From positions 1 to 64,000 of the forward strand of contig NZ_JAGHQT010000012.1 in assembly GCF_017744155.1 (NCBI RefSeq): a stretch of DNA of 64,000 bases. The letters run 5' to 3'. The notes below the pieces were generated by a model. It was not told the DNA's origin. It searched no databases and saw only the letters and a program-made list of their open reading frames with translations. The DNA is from Endozoicomonas sp. G2_1 (lineage in GTDB: Bacteria; Pseudomonadota; Gammaproteobacteria; Enterobacterales; Alteromonadaceae). The position numbers were made by a program, and so were the translations under genes. Every line of letters starts with the position of its first letter. Position 1 is the first letter of the stretch. Below, in pieces: positions 38,771 through 47,497 of this stretch.

Positions 38771-40140
38771 TACGAAACTACCTCATTTCCTGACAAAGAT
38801 GCTTTAAATTGTTTATCAAAATAATAATAAGACAAACACGCCATCACTAAATTGCCCAGCAAGGCACCGACAAAGAAGCCTTCTAAGCCATAAATTAAAC
38901 TGCCAATGTAAGCCAGTGGTACATAACAGACAAACAAACGAATAACACTTAACACTAAGGCAACCATAGGTTTGTGCAGGGCATTAAACGACGAATTAGT
39001 CAGGATAATGATCCCTTGTAAACCGTAGCCCAGCGGCAAAATCCAGATAAAGAGTTGAATAACATCTGCCACGGCTTGTTCTTTTGCAAAGGCATCAGCA
39101 ATCCAAGGCGCTGTCGCCACAAGTAACAAGTAGACCAGGACTTGCCAGATCATGACAAACTTAATAGATGTTTTATAACCTGCTTCGACTCGCTCCATTT
39201 TGCCAGCACCAAAATTTTGGCTGATAAACGGAGGCAACGTCATTGATAACGTTAACACGATTAGACAGGCTATCGATTCAATTCTTGAACCAACACCAAA
39301 GGCAGCAACTGCTGACTCTCCATATTTAGCAACAATTGCTGTTAAAACGGCAGCTGCAATTGGCGTCAACATATTCGCGCCAGCCGCAGGTAAACCGATG
39401 TGTAATATACTCGAACCCGATTTTAAAATTTCTTTGATAGATAACAGTTGTCGGTGGATTAAATCGCGTTTGATCAAAATGTATAACACTAAGCCAAAAC
39501 CAAAGACCCAAGAAATTAACGTAGCAATGGCAGCGCCTTGAATGCCCATTGCTGGAATGGGCCCAAAACCAAAAATAAAAACGGGATCTAAAACGGCGTT
39601 AACCAAGCCGGAGCTGCCCATGACCATACTTGGCGTTTTGGTATCGCCAGCCGCGCGTAATATTGCGTTACCAATCATCGGCCCCATCAAGCCAATACTG
39701 CCGAGAAACCATATGTCCATGTATTGTCTAATCAATGGCATCAGCTCTTGACTGGCACCAAGCAAATAAAACACCGGCTCAGTAAACAAGTAGCCCAAGC
39801 TAGCCAACACAATAATGACCACCGCTGTGACATAAAAAGCAGCCGTACCCGACGCTTTTGCTTTTTCGTGATCACCCGTGCCAACCGCTCGAGCGACAAC
39901 TGCAGAGGTGCCAATGCCAAGCCCTATGGTCAGACTAATAACAGTGAAAGTAATTGGAAAGGTAAAACTAATCGCTGCCAAGGGTTGAGTGCCGAGTAGA
40001 CCAACAAAGAATGTGTCGACTAAATTAAATGTCATCAGTAACACCATTCCGTAGATCATTGGAATAGTAATACGCTTTAATGTTGGTGCTACCGGATCGG
40101 TTAATAAATCAACGTTACGGCCTGAAGATGATTTTGTCAT
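38770..40140 (-). CDS. MATE-family efflux transporter
   Basis: 456 residues from ATG 40140; longer frames start only at TTG. About twelve membrane helices in two MATE halves (about 15-235 and 245-450), with the family's P-x-x-x-G-x-x-L start and the A-R-A-V-G-x-G-x-x-x-x-A segment ([14 protein letters not shown]) after helix 3. MATE proteins export cationic drugs or metabolites using Na+ or H+. It lies directly upstream of uvrB with a one-base overlap. In E. coli the MATE protein DinF is SOS-regulated, but no SOS box was found here. Confidence 0.88.
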   Translation of the reverse strand: MTKSSSGRNVDLLTDPVAPTLKRITIPMIYGMVLLMTFNLVDTFFVGLLGTQPLAAISFTFPITFTVISLTIGLGIGTSAVVARAVGTGDHEKAKASGTAAFYVTAVVIIVLASLGYLFTEPVFYLLGASQELMPLIRQYMDIWFLGSIGLMGPMIGNAILRAAGDTKTPSMVMGSSGLVNAVLDPVFIFGFGPIPAMGIQGAAIATLISWVFGFGLVLYILIKRDLIHRQLLSIKEILKSGSSILHIGLPAAGANMLTPIAAAVLTAIVAKYGESAVAAFGVGSRIESIACLIVLTLSMTLPPFISQNFGAGKMERVEAGYKTSIKFVMIWQVLVYLLLVATAPWIADAFAKEQAVADVIQLFIWILPLGYGLQGIIILTNSSFNALHKPMVALVLSVIRLFVCYVPLAYIGSLIYGLEGFFVGALLGNLVMACLSYYYFDKQFKASLSGNEVVS

Positions 40141-40576
40141 GAAAACTGCAATTAACTTTGGATAATGTCTGCCATGCGGCAAAGTGAATTATTGTAAAAG
40201 ATACCTAAAAGAGGTGCTATCTAAATATTATCTTTCTTTATATAACTCAAATCATACGCTAAAAATTGTCACGATATTATTCCAAACGATGAACCGAGTT
40301 GTTTTTGCGTTAAGTGTTATTACGCATAAACAAAAGTGGTCGACCAATTTTGTTCAAAAAACTAACAAAATCTTTGCGGCGCACTGTTTTCCATTGTTGA
40401 AACATTTACACCCTGTTAACTCACATAGTTATCCACAGCTTTTGTGTATAGTTGCAAGTTCTTAAGTCAATTGAACGAATAGTAGCTAAATTGTTGACCT
40501 TAAAGTTGAATAGCCAGATTAAAGCGCAATAAATGTCGCTAAAATAAGCAAACGATGTTTTTTTTAATTTTTTGTG
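40141..40576. other. AT-rich intergenic region upstream of the tRNA-Asn cluster
   Basis: 436 bp with no supported gene. A 93-codon frame (40184-40465) has no ribosome site, is AT-rich and encodes an unstructured composition. One perfect DnaA-box sequence, TTATCCACA, is at 40429-40437; a single box is expected by chance in a window this size. The MATE promoter must lie at the left edge. Confidence 0.5.
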
Positions 40577-40605
40577 TTGACAGCTAAGCAAGTGGCCTTT
40601 AACAT
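40577..40605 (+). promoter_or_regulatory. promoter of the tRNA-Asn cluster
   Basis: A perfect -35 TTGACA (40577-40582), a 17-bp spacer and -10 TAACAT (40600-40605), followed by a GC-rich discriminator (TCGCCTCC), as in stringently controlled stable-RNA promoters. The first tRNA starts 57 bp downstream. Confidence 0.82.
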
Positions 40606-40662
40606 TCGCCTCCGTTAACAACTAGTGCATATTAAACACGGTTATTAACGAGAAAGAATTAT

Positions 40663-40739
40663 TCCCCTGTAGCTCAGTTGGTTAGAGCGGTGGACTGTTA
40701 ATCCATGTGTCGTCTGTTCAAATCAGACCAGGGGAGCCA
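40663..40739 (+). tRNA. tRNA-Asn (anticodon GUU), copy 1
   Basis: 77 nt with encoded CCA. The acceptor TCCCCTG pairs with CAGGGGA, and the anticodon loop CTGTTAA gives GTT. The D-loop keeps the conserved GG pair. It is the first gene after the promoter. Confidence 0.97.
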
Positions 40740-40779
40740 CTTTCAGATAATGGCTTAATCGCAGTTATCAAAAAATCAT

Positions 40780-40846
40780 TCCCCTGTAGCTCAGTTTATT
40801 AGAGCATTGGGTTGTCGAAAGCACTGTTAATCCTTGTCTTTCAGCG
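40780..40846 (+). pseudogene. broken tRNA-Asn-like sequence, copy A
   Basis: The first 26 bases match tRNA-Asn except that the conserved D-loop GG is replaced by TA. A foreign segment (ATTGGGTTGTCGAAAGCA) replaces the 5' anticodon stem. The anticodon loop CTGTTAA and TCC remain, then the T arm and acceptor 3' strand are missing and the sequence runs into CTTTCAG, the flank found after intact copies. It cannot make a normal tRNA. Confidence 0.8.
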
Positions 40847-40864
40847 TAAAACAAAATGAATTAT

Positions 40865-40941
40865 TCCCCTGTAGCTCAGTTGGTTAGAGCGGTGGACTGT
40901 TAATCCATGTGTCGTCTGTTCAAATCAGACCAGGGGAGCCA
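40865..40941 (+). tRNA. tRNA-Asn (anticodon GUU), copy 2
   Basis: Identical in sequence to copy 1, with acceptor TCCCCTG/CAGGGGA, anticodon loop CTGTTAA and encoded CCA. It follows broken copy A by 18 bp. Confidence 0.97.
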
Positions 40942-41016
40942 CTTTCAGATAATGGCTTAATTGCGGTTATCAAAAATCTAAAATTACTATTAAGTTTTAG
41001 ATTAAAAATAAATTAT

Positions 41017-41093
41017 TCCCCTGTAGCTCAGTTGGTTAGAGCGGTGGACTGTTAATCCATGTGTCGTCTGTTCAAATCAGACCAGGGGAGCCA
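41017..41093 (+). tRNA. tRNA-Asn (anticodon GUU), copy 3
   Basis: Identical to the other three intact copies. It starts the second repeat unit, 354 bp after copy 1; the spacer before it contains an inverted repeat (CTAAAA...TTTTAG). Confidence 0.97.
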
Positions 41094-41133
41094 CTTTCAG
41101 ATAATGGCTCAATTGCGGTTATCAAAAAATTAT

Positions 41134-41200
41134 TACCCTGTAGCTCAGTTTATTAGAGCATTGGGTTGTCGAAAGCACTGTTAATCCTTGTCTTTCAGCG
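41134..41200 (+). pseudogene. broken tRNA-Asn-like sequence, copy B
   Basis: Differs from copy A by one base at the start (TACCCTG for TCCCCTG), which also breaks the acceptor sequence. It has the same D-loop TA for GG, the same foreign insert and the same missing T arm. It arose with the tandem duplication. Confidence 0.8.
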
Positions 41201-41219
41201 TAAAACAATAACTAATTAT

Positions 41220-41296
41220 TCCCCTGTAGCTCAGTTGGTTAGAGCGGTGGACTGTTAATCCATGTGTCGTCTGTTCAAATCAGACCAGGGGAGCCA
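41220..41296 (+). tRNA. tRNA-Asn (anticodon GUU), copy 4
   Basis: Last intact copy, identical to the other three. Unlike the other copies its flank is CTTTAAAAAG rather than CTTTCAG, and the cluster terminator follows. Confidence 0.97.
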
Positions 41297-41306
41297 CTTT
41301 AAAAAG

Positions 41307-41326
41307 CCTGCATTTGCAGGTTTTTT
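41307..41326 (+). terminator. terminator of the tRNA-Asn cluster
   Basis: A perfect 6-bp stem CCTGCA / TGCAGG with a 2-nt apex, followed by TTTTTT. It lies 10 bp after the last tRNA. Confidence 0.85.
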
Positions 41327-41426
41327 CGTTTTAGAAAAAATTAACCTTCTTTCTTCTCGTCTCAAACTACTCTTTGTGTAAAATAAATGTTAAATTTAAC
41401 ATTCATCTGCAGCAAAGGAATGATTA

Positions 41427-42581
41427 ATGTTCAGGATTTTATCTTCATTCGCACTTAGCGTACTAGTAGTTTTAGCGGCTCAAGCTCAATTAGCCGATAA
41501 AAGTGAAATCAAACCCGCTCAGCACGTAACCACATTCATTGAAGCAAATGTTATTAAGCGTGTGGAACCAAAATATCCGATGAGCTCAGCAAAAAATGGT
41601 CATGAAGGCTGGGTGGTCGTTAGTTATGTTATAGAACCGGATGGCAAAACCAGCAATGCCATCATAGAAGCATCTTCTGGTGGCAAGGGCTTTGAACGAG
41701 AAGCACTAAAAGCAATTAGAAAGTGGCGCTATACTCCGGCAACAGAAGACGGCCAAGCGATTCAGCAATGCCAAAATTCTGTACAAATAGACTTTAAAAT
41801 GGGTTTATCTACAAATAATGATGTCAGCAAACGTTTTATGCGCTTTTATCAAAAAGCCAAAAAAGATCTCGAAGACAATAAACTAGATGATGTGAAAGCT
41901 GCTCTTAGTGAACTAGGTGAACGATCATTGGTTACTCACGCTGAGCACCGCTTCTTAAACTACATAAAACTTGACTTAGCTAGAGCGACAAACAACCTAG
42001 ATTTAGAATACAAGTCTTTAACTAACATATTGAAGTTTAGTGATTTTTATAATTACCGACGAAAACTGAATGACGCAGAACACAAAACAGTTATCAGAGA
42101 TCCTAAGAGTGAAAAATTATACAGTTCTATACTGGGCAGAAAGCTTGTAATTGAGTTAACACAAAATAAAATCAATCAAGCGCTGCTATCAACAGACAAC
42201 CTATTATTGTTAGACCATGATGACGAAATTCATATACGCTACCAACAACAACGTCAAAAAATTATTGATTTTATCGAAAGCAACAAGGTTTTAGTTACTG
42301 ACGCGTCAATCGAGACAAGAGATTTCTGGCAATATCGACTTGTGCGAAACAATTTCTCATTTGATCAAATTAATGGCCAGCTTCACAAACTCGATATCCG
42401 CTGCAATAACAAGCGCCATGTCTACACAATTAATGACCAAAGTACGTGGAAAATTCCTAAGTCTTGGCAAAAATGTCAGTTATTTGTTTATGGTGATAAC
42501 AATACAACCTTTAAATTGATTGAACACGGCAACCAAAAAACCACAGACGAACAAGTGGGTCATTCATCAATTAGTGGTTGA
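41427..42581 (+). CDS. exported protein with N-terminal TonB-C domain
   Basis: 384 residues. A Sec signal (about 1-20, cleaved near AQA) precedes a TonB C-terminal domain (about 44-126; RVEPKYPMSSAKNGHEGWVV split at the Gly, SSGGKGFEREALKAIRKWRY). The remaining 250 residues are a helical region of unknown fold that may be TPR-like. TonB normally has a membrane anchor and a Pro-rich arm before this domain; here it comes first and no anchor is seen, so it may not be an energy transducer. AAAGGAA precedes the ATG. A C-terminal Cys pair (residues near 346 and 363) is visible. Confidence 0.75.
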   Translation: MFRILSSFALSVLVVLAAQAQLADKSEIKPAQHVTTFIEANVIKRVEPKYPMSSAKNGHEGWVVVSYVIEPDGKTSNAIIEASSGGKGFEREALKAIRKWRYTPATEDGQAIQQCQNSVQIDFKMGLSTNNDVSKRFMRFYQKAKKDLEDNKLDDVKAALSELGERSLVTHAEHRFLNYIKLDLARATNNLDLEYKSLTNILKFSDFYNYRRKLNDAEHKTVIRDPKSEKLYSSILGRKLVIELTQNKINQALLSTDNLLLLDHDDEIHIRYQQQRQKIIDFIESNKVLVTDASIETRDFWQYRLVRNNFSFDQINGQLHKLDIRCNNKRHVYTINDQSTWKIPKSWQKCQLFVYGDNNTTFKLIEHGNQKTTDEQVGHSSISG

Positions 42582-42628
42582 AAATTGGCAAAAACGCCTG
42601 TTTAATCTTGTCAATTTCAATCACTCAA

Positions 42629-42653
42629 GCTGACTAGTAACTTGCTAGTCAGC
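42629..42653 (+). promoter_or_regulatory. inverted repeat upstream of the LysE gene
   Basis: GCTGACTAG and CTAGTCAGC form a perfect 9-bp palindrome with a 7-nt centre, ending 13 bp before the LysE start. No T-run follows. It could be an operator, or an mRNA hairpin affecting translation start. Confidence 0.45.
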
Positions 42654-42666
42654 ACTAAATAACTAG

Positions 42667-43290
42667 ATGTTAGACCTGACCTTAATCGCCCTATTTATCC
42701 CCACTATCCTACTTATTAGCATTACACCTGGTATGTGTATGACCTTAGCAATGACGCTGGGTATGACCATAGGTGTGCGCAAAACGCTGTGGATGATGCT
42801 GGGGGAGTTGCTTGGCGTTGGTATTGTTGCCAGTGCTGCGGTCTTAGGTATCGCAGCAATTATGCTTAACTTTCCGGCGCTATTTACCGCTCTTAAAGTC
42901 GTCGGTGCACTGTACTTGGGTTATATCGCCGTCAATATGTGGCGAAATGCCAAGCACAACTCAACTGAGCAAACCATTGATATCAAATCAAAAAAACAGC
43001 TATTTACCCAAGGGTTAATCACTGCTTTAGCCAATCCAAAAGGCTGGGCGTTTATGGTTTCTTTATTGCCGCCCTTTATTAATTATCAACAGGCGTTAAC
43101 GCCCCAACTCATTATTTTAGTTACACTTATTTTAAGTTCTGAATTTATCTGCATGATGCTATATGCCACAGGTGGTAAGTCCTTGGCGAAAATACTCAAG
43201 CGAGGCGATAAAGTCATTTGGTTATATCGTGGTTCCGCATTACTGATGATGGTAATTGCATGTTGGTTGTTGCTAAGTTCTACTCACTAG
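42667..43290 (+). CDS. LysE-family amino acid exporter
   Basis: 207 residues with about six membrane helices. The opening FIPTILLISITPGMCMTLAM carries the conserved TPG motif of the LysE/RhtB family, and FTQGLITALANPKGWAFM is the second conserved motif. These export basic or neutral amino acids; the substrate is not readable. A palindrome lies just upstream of the start codon. Confidence 0.87.
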   Translation: MLDLTLIALFIPTILLISITPGMCMTLAMTLGMTIGVRKTLWMMLGELLGVGIVASAAVLGIAAIMLNFPALFTALKVVGALYLGYIAVNMWRNAKHNSTEQTIDIKSKKQLFTQGLITALANPKGWAFMVSLLPPFINYQQALTPQLIILVTLILSSEFICMMLYATGGKSLAKILKRGDKVIWLYRGSALLMMVIACWLLLSSTH

Positions 43291-43311
43291 CACTTAACTA
43301 ACGCCAAATAA

Positions 43312-43794
43312 TCAGTATTGATAACTGGGAAACTCAATCGAAAAACGGGTTTCTTGGGCTTTATTTGAATCATCGAGATATTCGACAATAAGCCATGCTT
43401 GCCACCTCATTTGCGGTGCTGAACAGCTGCCTAATTGGGTGTTAAAGACGACATTTAGGCTATCTTCATCATCACTTTTCATCATTTCATCGCTAAATAA
43501 TGGAATTTTCCCCATATACATATTGACCCCTTCCAAGTAACCAGAAACCTTTGTGATGTCAGCAGCACTTTCAATTGTAACAACAATATCAAAAGGGGTT
43601 TCGGCGGTGATTCGCGCGAGGTTAAAGCTCACCGCAGCATGGCCTATAGGCAATACCACCTGACATTCACTCTGTCCTTCAATGCATTGCGGAGCTTGAT
43701 AGTTTACTTGCTCAGTTTGCTTTGGCTGACAAGCAAATAACAGTGCCAAAAGCACGAGCTGTATAGCGACTGACAAAGGTGTTTTAACGGTCAT
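43312..43794 (-). CDS. lipoprotein of unknown function near the cbb3 operon
   Basis: 160 residues with lipobox LFAC (Cys22) after a hydrophobic signal. The mature part is a beta-rich domain with Cys pairs (APQCIEGQSEC, GSCSAP) and an NMYMGKIPL segment. No family is recognised. Its start lies only 19 bp from the edge of a perfect FNR palindrome and it is divergent from ccoN, so it may be regulated with the oxidase. Methionines and cysteines hint at metal binding, but this is weak. Confidence 0.72.
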   Translation of the reverse strand: MTVKTPLSVAIQLVLLALLFACQPKQTEQVNYQAPQCIEGQSECQVVLPIGHAAVSFNLARITAETPFDIVVTIESAADITKVSGYLEGVNMYMGKIPLFSDEMMKSDDEDSLNVVFNTQLGSCSAPQMRWQAWLIVEYLDDSNKAQETRFSIEFPSYQY

Positions 43795-43812
43795 TTAACG
43801 TACAACTTTTTA

Positions 43813-43826
43813 TTGATAAAAATCAA
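43813..43826. promoter_or_regulatory. perfect FNR-box palindrome
   Basis: TTGATAAAAATCAA fits the FNR consensus TTGAT-N4-ATCAA at all ten defined positions. It lies between a divergent lipoprotein gene (start 43794) and ccoN (start 44061), and an fnr gene is encoded 7.5 kb downstream. Its distance to ccoN is about 235 bp, so the ccoN transcription start must be well upstream of the gene if this site acts as activator there. Confidence 0.8.
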
Positions 43827-44060
43827 TTTTACCCAATTTTTACAAGGCCTTGGTGGATTCTGACTTTTTTTTTGATTTAGAACAGGTTTTACTCGTTCTT
43901 GTAATGACTTTGACTAGTTAAATCATTATCATGCGCTCGGGTTTAAAAGTTAGCATTAGGTTTGTGTTTTATCTAGCAATAGATGTTACAATCTTGCTTA
44001 GTGTAAAAAACTGTAAAATCCATTAATTTCGATTAAAATTATAACTGCGGAAACCAAAAC

Positions 44061-45485
44061 ATGAGTCAAAGTAATACGTCAGCAGTTGACTACAATATGA
44101 CCGTTGTACGTCAGTTCACTGTAATGACTGTCATCTGGGGATTCGTCGGTACGCTAGTCGGTGTTCTTATTGCTGCGCAATTAATTTGGCCAGCTTTAAA
44201 CTTTGAAACCCCCTGGCTAACCTACTCCCGTCTTCGTCCACTTCATACCAATGCGGTAATCTTCGCATTTGGTACTAGTGCTTTATTTGCTACTTCATAC
44301 TACGTTGTTCAACGTACGTGTAAAACCGCGCTATTTGGCGGCAAGTTAGCATCTTTTACCTTCTGGGGCTGGCAAGCAATTATTGTTGCCGCTGTAATCA
44401 CCTTACCGCTAGGTTTTACATCAAGTAAAGAATATGCTGAATTGGAATGGCCAATTGATATTGCCATTGCCGTTGTTTGGGTCTCATACGCCATTGTATT
44501 CTTTGGCACGGTCGTTAAGAGAACAACATCGCATATTTACGTAGCAAACTGGTTCTTTGGTGGTTTCATTATTACCGTTGCCGTTTTACACATTGGTAAC
44601 AGTATGGCGATCCCAGTTTCTATGATGAAGTCTTACTCATTATACTCAGGTGCTATCGATGCGATGATGCAATGGTGGTACGGCCATAACGCGGTAGGTT
44701 TCCTACTAACTGCTGGTTTCCTAGGTATGATGTATTACTTTGTTCCTAAACAAGCTGAACGCCCGGTATATTCTTACCGCTTATCAATCGTTCACTTCTG
44801 GGCACTAGTTTCTCTATACATTTGGGCGGGTCCTCACCACTTGCACTACACCGCTTTACCTGATTGGGCTCAATCAGTTGGTATGGTAATGTCAGTTGTT
44901 CTATTCTTGCCATCTTGGGGTGGTATGATCAACGGTATCATGACCTTATCAGGCGCTTGGCACAAACTTCGCCACGACCCAATTTTACGCTTTTTAATTG
45001 TTTCATTGTCTTTCTACGGTATGTCTACTTTTGAAGGTCCGATGATGGCAATTAAATCGGTTAACGCATTGTCTCACTACACTGACTGGACTGTTGGTCA
45101 CGTACATTCAGGTGCTTTAGGTTGGGTTGCTATGGTATCAATTGGTGCTATGTACCACTTAATCCCTGTATTGTTTAACCAAGAGCGCATGTACAGCATT
45201 CGTTTAATCAACACTCACTTCTGGATGCACACTGCCGGTATTGTTTTATACATCGTTGCTATGTGGATTTCAGGTGTTATGCAAGGCTTAATGTGGCGTG
45301 CAGTTAACACTGACGGTACCTTAACTTACAGCTTCGTTGAAAGTTTAACCGCTTCATACCCATTCTACTTCATGCGTTTCTTAGGTGGTGTATTAGTAGT
45401 AGCAGGCTTTGGTTTAATGATTTACAACATGCTGAAAACTATCAGTGCTGAAAACAACAGCTTGAAGAAAGTTGAAGTAGCATAG
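44061..45485 (+). CDS. ccoN: cbb3-type cytochrome c oxidase subunit I
   Basis: Catalytic heme-copper subunit of the high-affinity terminal oxidase, reducing O2 at low oxygen. 474 residues, about twelve membrane helices. Histidine ligands are visible in [39 protein letters not shown] and NTHFWMHT. It is the first gene of ccoN-O-Q-P, 10 bp from ccoO. Confidence 0.97.
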   Translation: MSQSNTSAVDYNMTVVRQFTVMTVIWGFVGTLVGVLIAAQLIWPALNFETPWLTYSRLRPLHTNAVIFAFGTSALFATSYYVVQRTCKTALFGGKLASFTFWGWQAIIVAAVITLPLGFTSSKEYAELEWPIDIAIAVVWVSYAIVFFGTVVKRTTSHIYVANWFFGGFIITVAVLHIGNSMAIPVSMMKSYSLYSGAIDAMMQWWYGHNAVGFLLTAGFLGMMYYFVPKQAERPVYSYRLSIVHFWALVSLYIWAGPHHLHYTALPDWAQSVGMVMSVVLFLPSWGGMINGIMTLSGAWHKLRHDPILRFLIVSLSFYGMSTFEGPMMAIKSVNALSHYTDWTVGHVHSGALGWVAMVSIGAMYHLIPVLFNQERMYSIRLINTHFWMHTAGIVLYIVAMWISGVMQGLMWRAVNTDGTLTYSFVESLTASYPFYFMRFLGGVLVVAGFGLMIYNMLKTISAENNSLKKVEVA

Positions 45486-45495
45486 GAGCGCCACA

Positions 45496-46140
45496 ATGCA
45501 AAATAAACATGAAATTTTAGAAAAAAGTGTTGGTTGGTTCTTCATCTTTACTATTATGGCAATCAGTATTGGTGGCTTAGTGGAAATTACCCCACTATTC
45601 TTCCAAAAAGAAACCACTCAGCCGGTAGATAACTTGCGTCCATACACAGCGTTAGAGCTTGAAGGCCGCGACGTATACATTCGCGAAGGTTGTAACGTTT
45701 GTCACAGTCAAATGATCAGACCATTCCGCGCAGAAACTGAGCGTTACGGTCACTACTCTGTTGCTGGTGAGCACGTTTGGGAACATCCGTTCCTATGGGG
45801 CTCTAAGCGTACAGGTCCTGATCTAGCTCGTGTTGGCGGCCGTTACAGTGATGACTGGCATCGCGCTCACTTAATTGACCCACGCTCTGTAGTGCCTGAG
45901 TCAAACATGCCATCGTTCAAATGGTTACAAGAAGCTGAGCTTGATGGTCAACTTACGGCAAAGAAGATGGAAACGTTCAACTTCTTAACCCGTAACCGCA
46001 GCCATAAAGACGAGAATGGTCAACCTATTCCTTTATATTCTGAAGATGATATTAAAGCTGCTAAAACCGCAGTTAAAGGTAAAACCGAAATGGATGCCAT
46101 TATTGCCTACTTGCAATCGCTTGGTCACGCGTTGAAGTAA
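45496..46140 (+). CDS. ccoO: cbb3-type cytochrome c oxidase subunit II (mono-heme)
   Basis: 214 residues: one N-terminal membrane helix (about 11-32) and a periplasmic cytochrome c domain with CNVCH near residue 67 and an axial Met in SNMPSF. It passes electrons toward ccoN. AGGAG lies 8 bp upstream of the ATG. Confidence 0.97.
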   Translation: MQNKHEILEKSVGWFFIFTIMAISIGGLVEITPLFFQKETTQPVDNLRPYTALELEGRDVYIREGCNVCHSQMIRPFRAETERYGHYSVAGEHVWEHPFLWGSKRTGPDLARVGGRYSDDWHRAHLIDPRSVVPESNMPSFKWLQEAELDGQLTAKKMETFNFLTRNRSHKDENGQPIPLYSEDDIKAAKTAVKGKTEMDAIIAYLQSLGHALK

Positions 46141-46145
46141 AGACC

Positions 46146-46346
46146 ATGGATTACGGTACACTTAGAGGCTTTTTTGCCCTACTTATATTGGCACTTTTTA
46201 TCATCATTGTGGTTTGGGCCTACAGCAAAAGACAAAAGTCGTCTTTTGATGAAGCAGCAACGTCTATCTTTGAAGAAGATGAAAACAAAGATAACGCGCC
46301 AAACCACAAGGTAACTAACAAACAGGAGACTAATAATAATGTCTAG
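46146..46346 (+). CDS. ccoQ: cbb3 oxidase subunit CcoQ
   Basis: 66 residues: one membrane helix (about 10-28) followed by a charged acidic tail (FEEDENKDN). This small subunit stabilises the cbb3 complex. It starts 6 bp after ccoO and overlaps ccoP by 8 bp, so it is translationally coupled. Confidence 0.93.
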   Translation: MDYGTLRGFFALLILALFIIIVVWAYSKRQKSSFDEAATSIFEEDENKDNAPNHKVTNKQETNNNV

Positions 46347-47310
46347 TTTCTGGAGTATATGGGTTTCGGTTCTTACCCTAGGCACCTTGGTCGGTTGCTT
46401 CTTGCTACTGCGCTGGTGTTTAAAGAACTTTGCAGGTGTTGGCGAAGGCGAGTCAATGGGACACGAATTCGACGGTATCGAAGAGTTAAACAATCCACTA
46501 CCAAAATGGTGGAGTACCTTCTTCTTATTAACCATTATCTGGGGCTTTTTATACTTAGCGCTATACCCAGGTTTAGGTAACTGGCAAGGCCTTTTAGGTT
46601 GGAAATCGTCTAACCAAGGTATTACTAGCTTAGAAGAGTCAAAAGCAGCAACTGCTGCCGCTAAAGAAAATGGCTTACTTGTTGAGTACGACCGCGAAGT
46701 AGCGCGTGCTGACGAGAAGTTTGGTCCTATTTTCCAAGCATACGCAGAGCGCAGCATTGAAGACCTAGCCACTGATGAAGAAGCGTTAAAAGTAGGTCAA
46801 CGCCTATTTTTACAAAACTGTTCACAGTGTCACGGTTCTGATGCTCGTGGTACCACAGGCTTCCCTAACCTAACTGACAAAGACTGGTTATACGGCGGCA
46901 CACCTGCTGATATCAAACATTCATTACTATACGGCCGCAAAGCCAACGGTATGATGGCTTGGTCAACAGCACTAGGCGGTGAGCAAGGCGTGAAAGACGT
47001 AGCAGCTTACGTTCTAAGCTTAAGCGGTCGCGAAGCTAAAGAAGGTGATGCAGCTAAAGGTCAAACCCAATTTGCTATGTGTATGGCGTGTCACGGCCCA
47101 CAAGGTCAAGGCAGTTTAGCAATGGGTATTCCTCTTGGCGCACCTAACCTAACTGATGATATCTGGTTGTATGGTCCATCAGAGCGCGCTGTTCAAGAAT
47201 CAATCCGCAACGGCCGCGCCGGTGTGATGCCAGCATGGTTAGATATCTTAGGTGAAGAGAAAATTCACTTAGTCAGTGCGTATGTTTACAGCTTATCGCA
47301 AGATAAATAA
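46339..47310 (+). CDS. ccoP: cbb3-type cytochrome c oxidase subunit III (di-heme)
   Basis: 323 residues: two N-terminal membrane helices (about 8-28 and 58-78) and two cytochrome c domains with CSQCH (near 155) and CMACH (near 251). It takes electrons from soluble cytochrome c for ccoO. It overlaps ccoQ by 8 bp and ends in a strong terminator. Confidence 0.97.
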   Translation: MSSFWSIWVSVLTLGTLVGCFLLLRWCLKNFAGVGEGESMGHEFDGIEELNNPLPKWWSTFFLLTIIWGFLYLALYPGLGNWQGLLGWKSSNQGITSLEESKAATAAAKENGLLVEYDREVARADEKFGPIFQAYAERSIEDLATDEEALKVGQRLFLQNCSQCHGSDARGTTGFPNLTDKDWLYGGTPADIKHSLLYGRKANGMMAWSTALGGEQGVKDVAAYVLSLSGREAKEGDAAKGQTQFAMCMACHGPQGQGSLAMGIPLGAPNLTDDIWLYGPSERAVQESIRNGRAGVMPAWLDILGEEKIHLVSAYVYSLSQDK

Positions 47311-47332
47311 GAAATAACCACTGTTTAATCGC

Positions 47333-47364
47333 AAAAGCCCTGTTAGTAATAACGGGGCTTTTTT
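47333..47364 (+). terminator. terminator after ccoNOQP
   Basis: AAAAGCCCTGTTA pairs with TAACGGGGCTTTT (one mismatch), followed by T-run. It separates the structural operon from the assembly genes. Confidence 0.9.
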
Positions 47365-47430
47365 ATTGGCCGATAATAAAAACGGTGCGAAAAATAAAAC
47401 TTGCGCTAGCACAAAGATTTAGCGCTTTTA

Positions 47431-47460
47431 TTGGTGAGCATTTAAGAAACAGGATATAAT
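47431..47460 (+). promoter_or_regulatory. promoter of the ccoHIS assembly genes
   Basis: A perfect -10 TATAAT (47455-47460) and a -35-like TTGGTG (47431-47436) with an 18-bp spacer. Transcription would begin near 47467, downstream of the first in-frame ATG of ccoH, which favours the start at 47498. Confidence 0.6.
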
Positions 47461-47497
47461 GCTTGCCAAATTTACTTTTACAATTTTTGTCATTTCC

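Larger units (their letters stand above)
40663..41296 (+). repeat. ~354-bp tandem duplication carrying tRNA-Asn genes
   Basis: The block intact-broken-intact (40663, 40780, 40865) recurs as 41017, 41134, 41220, with offsets of 354, 354 and 355 bp. The intact genes are identical and the broken ones differ by one base, so the duplication is recent or kept uniform by recombination. Confidence 0.88.

Noticed and set aside
38770-40260. SOS box for MATE-uvrB
   Set aside because: No CTG-N10-CAG palindrome with the right core was found upstream of the MATE gene or at the junction.
40429-40437. Perfect DnaA box, possible replication origin
   Set aside because: A single box; one or two are expected by chance in 64 kb, and no dnaA, dnaN, gidA or AT-rich repeat cluster is nearby.
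40184-40465. 93-codon frame upstream of the tRNA-Asn cluster
   Set aside because: AT-rich, no ribosome site, no plausible fold or family.
46179-46772. 197-codon reverse frame across ccoQ/ccoP
   Set aside because: Antisense to two well-supported cytochrome oxidase genes.
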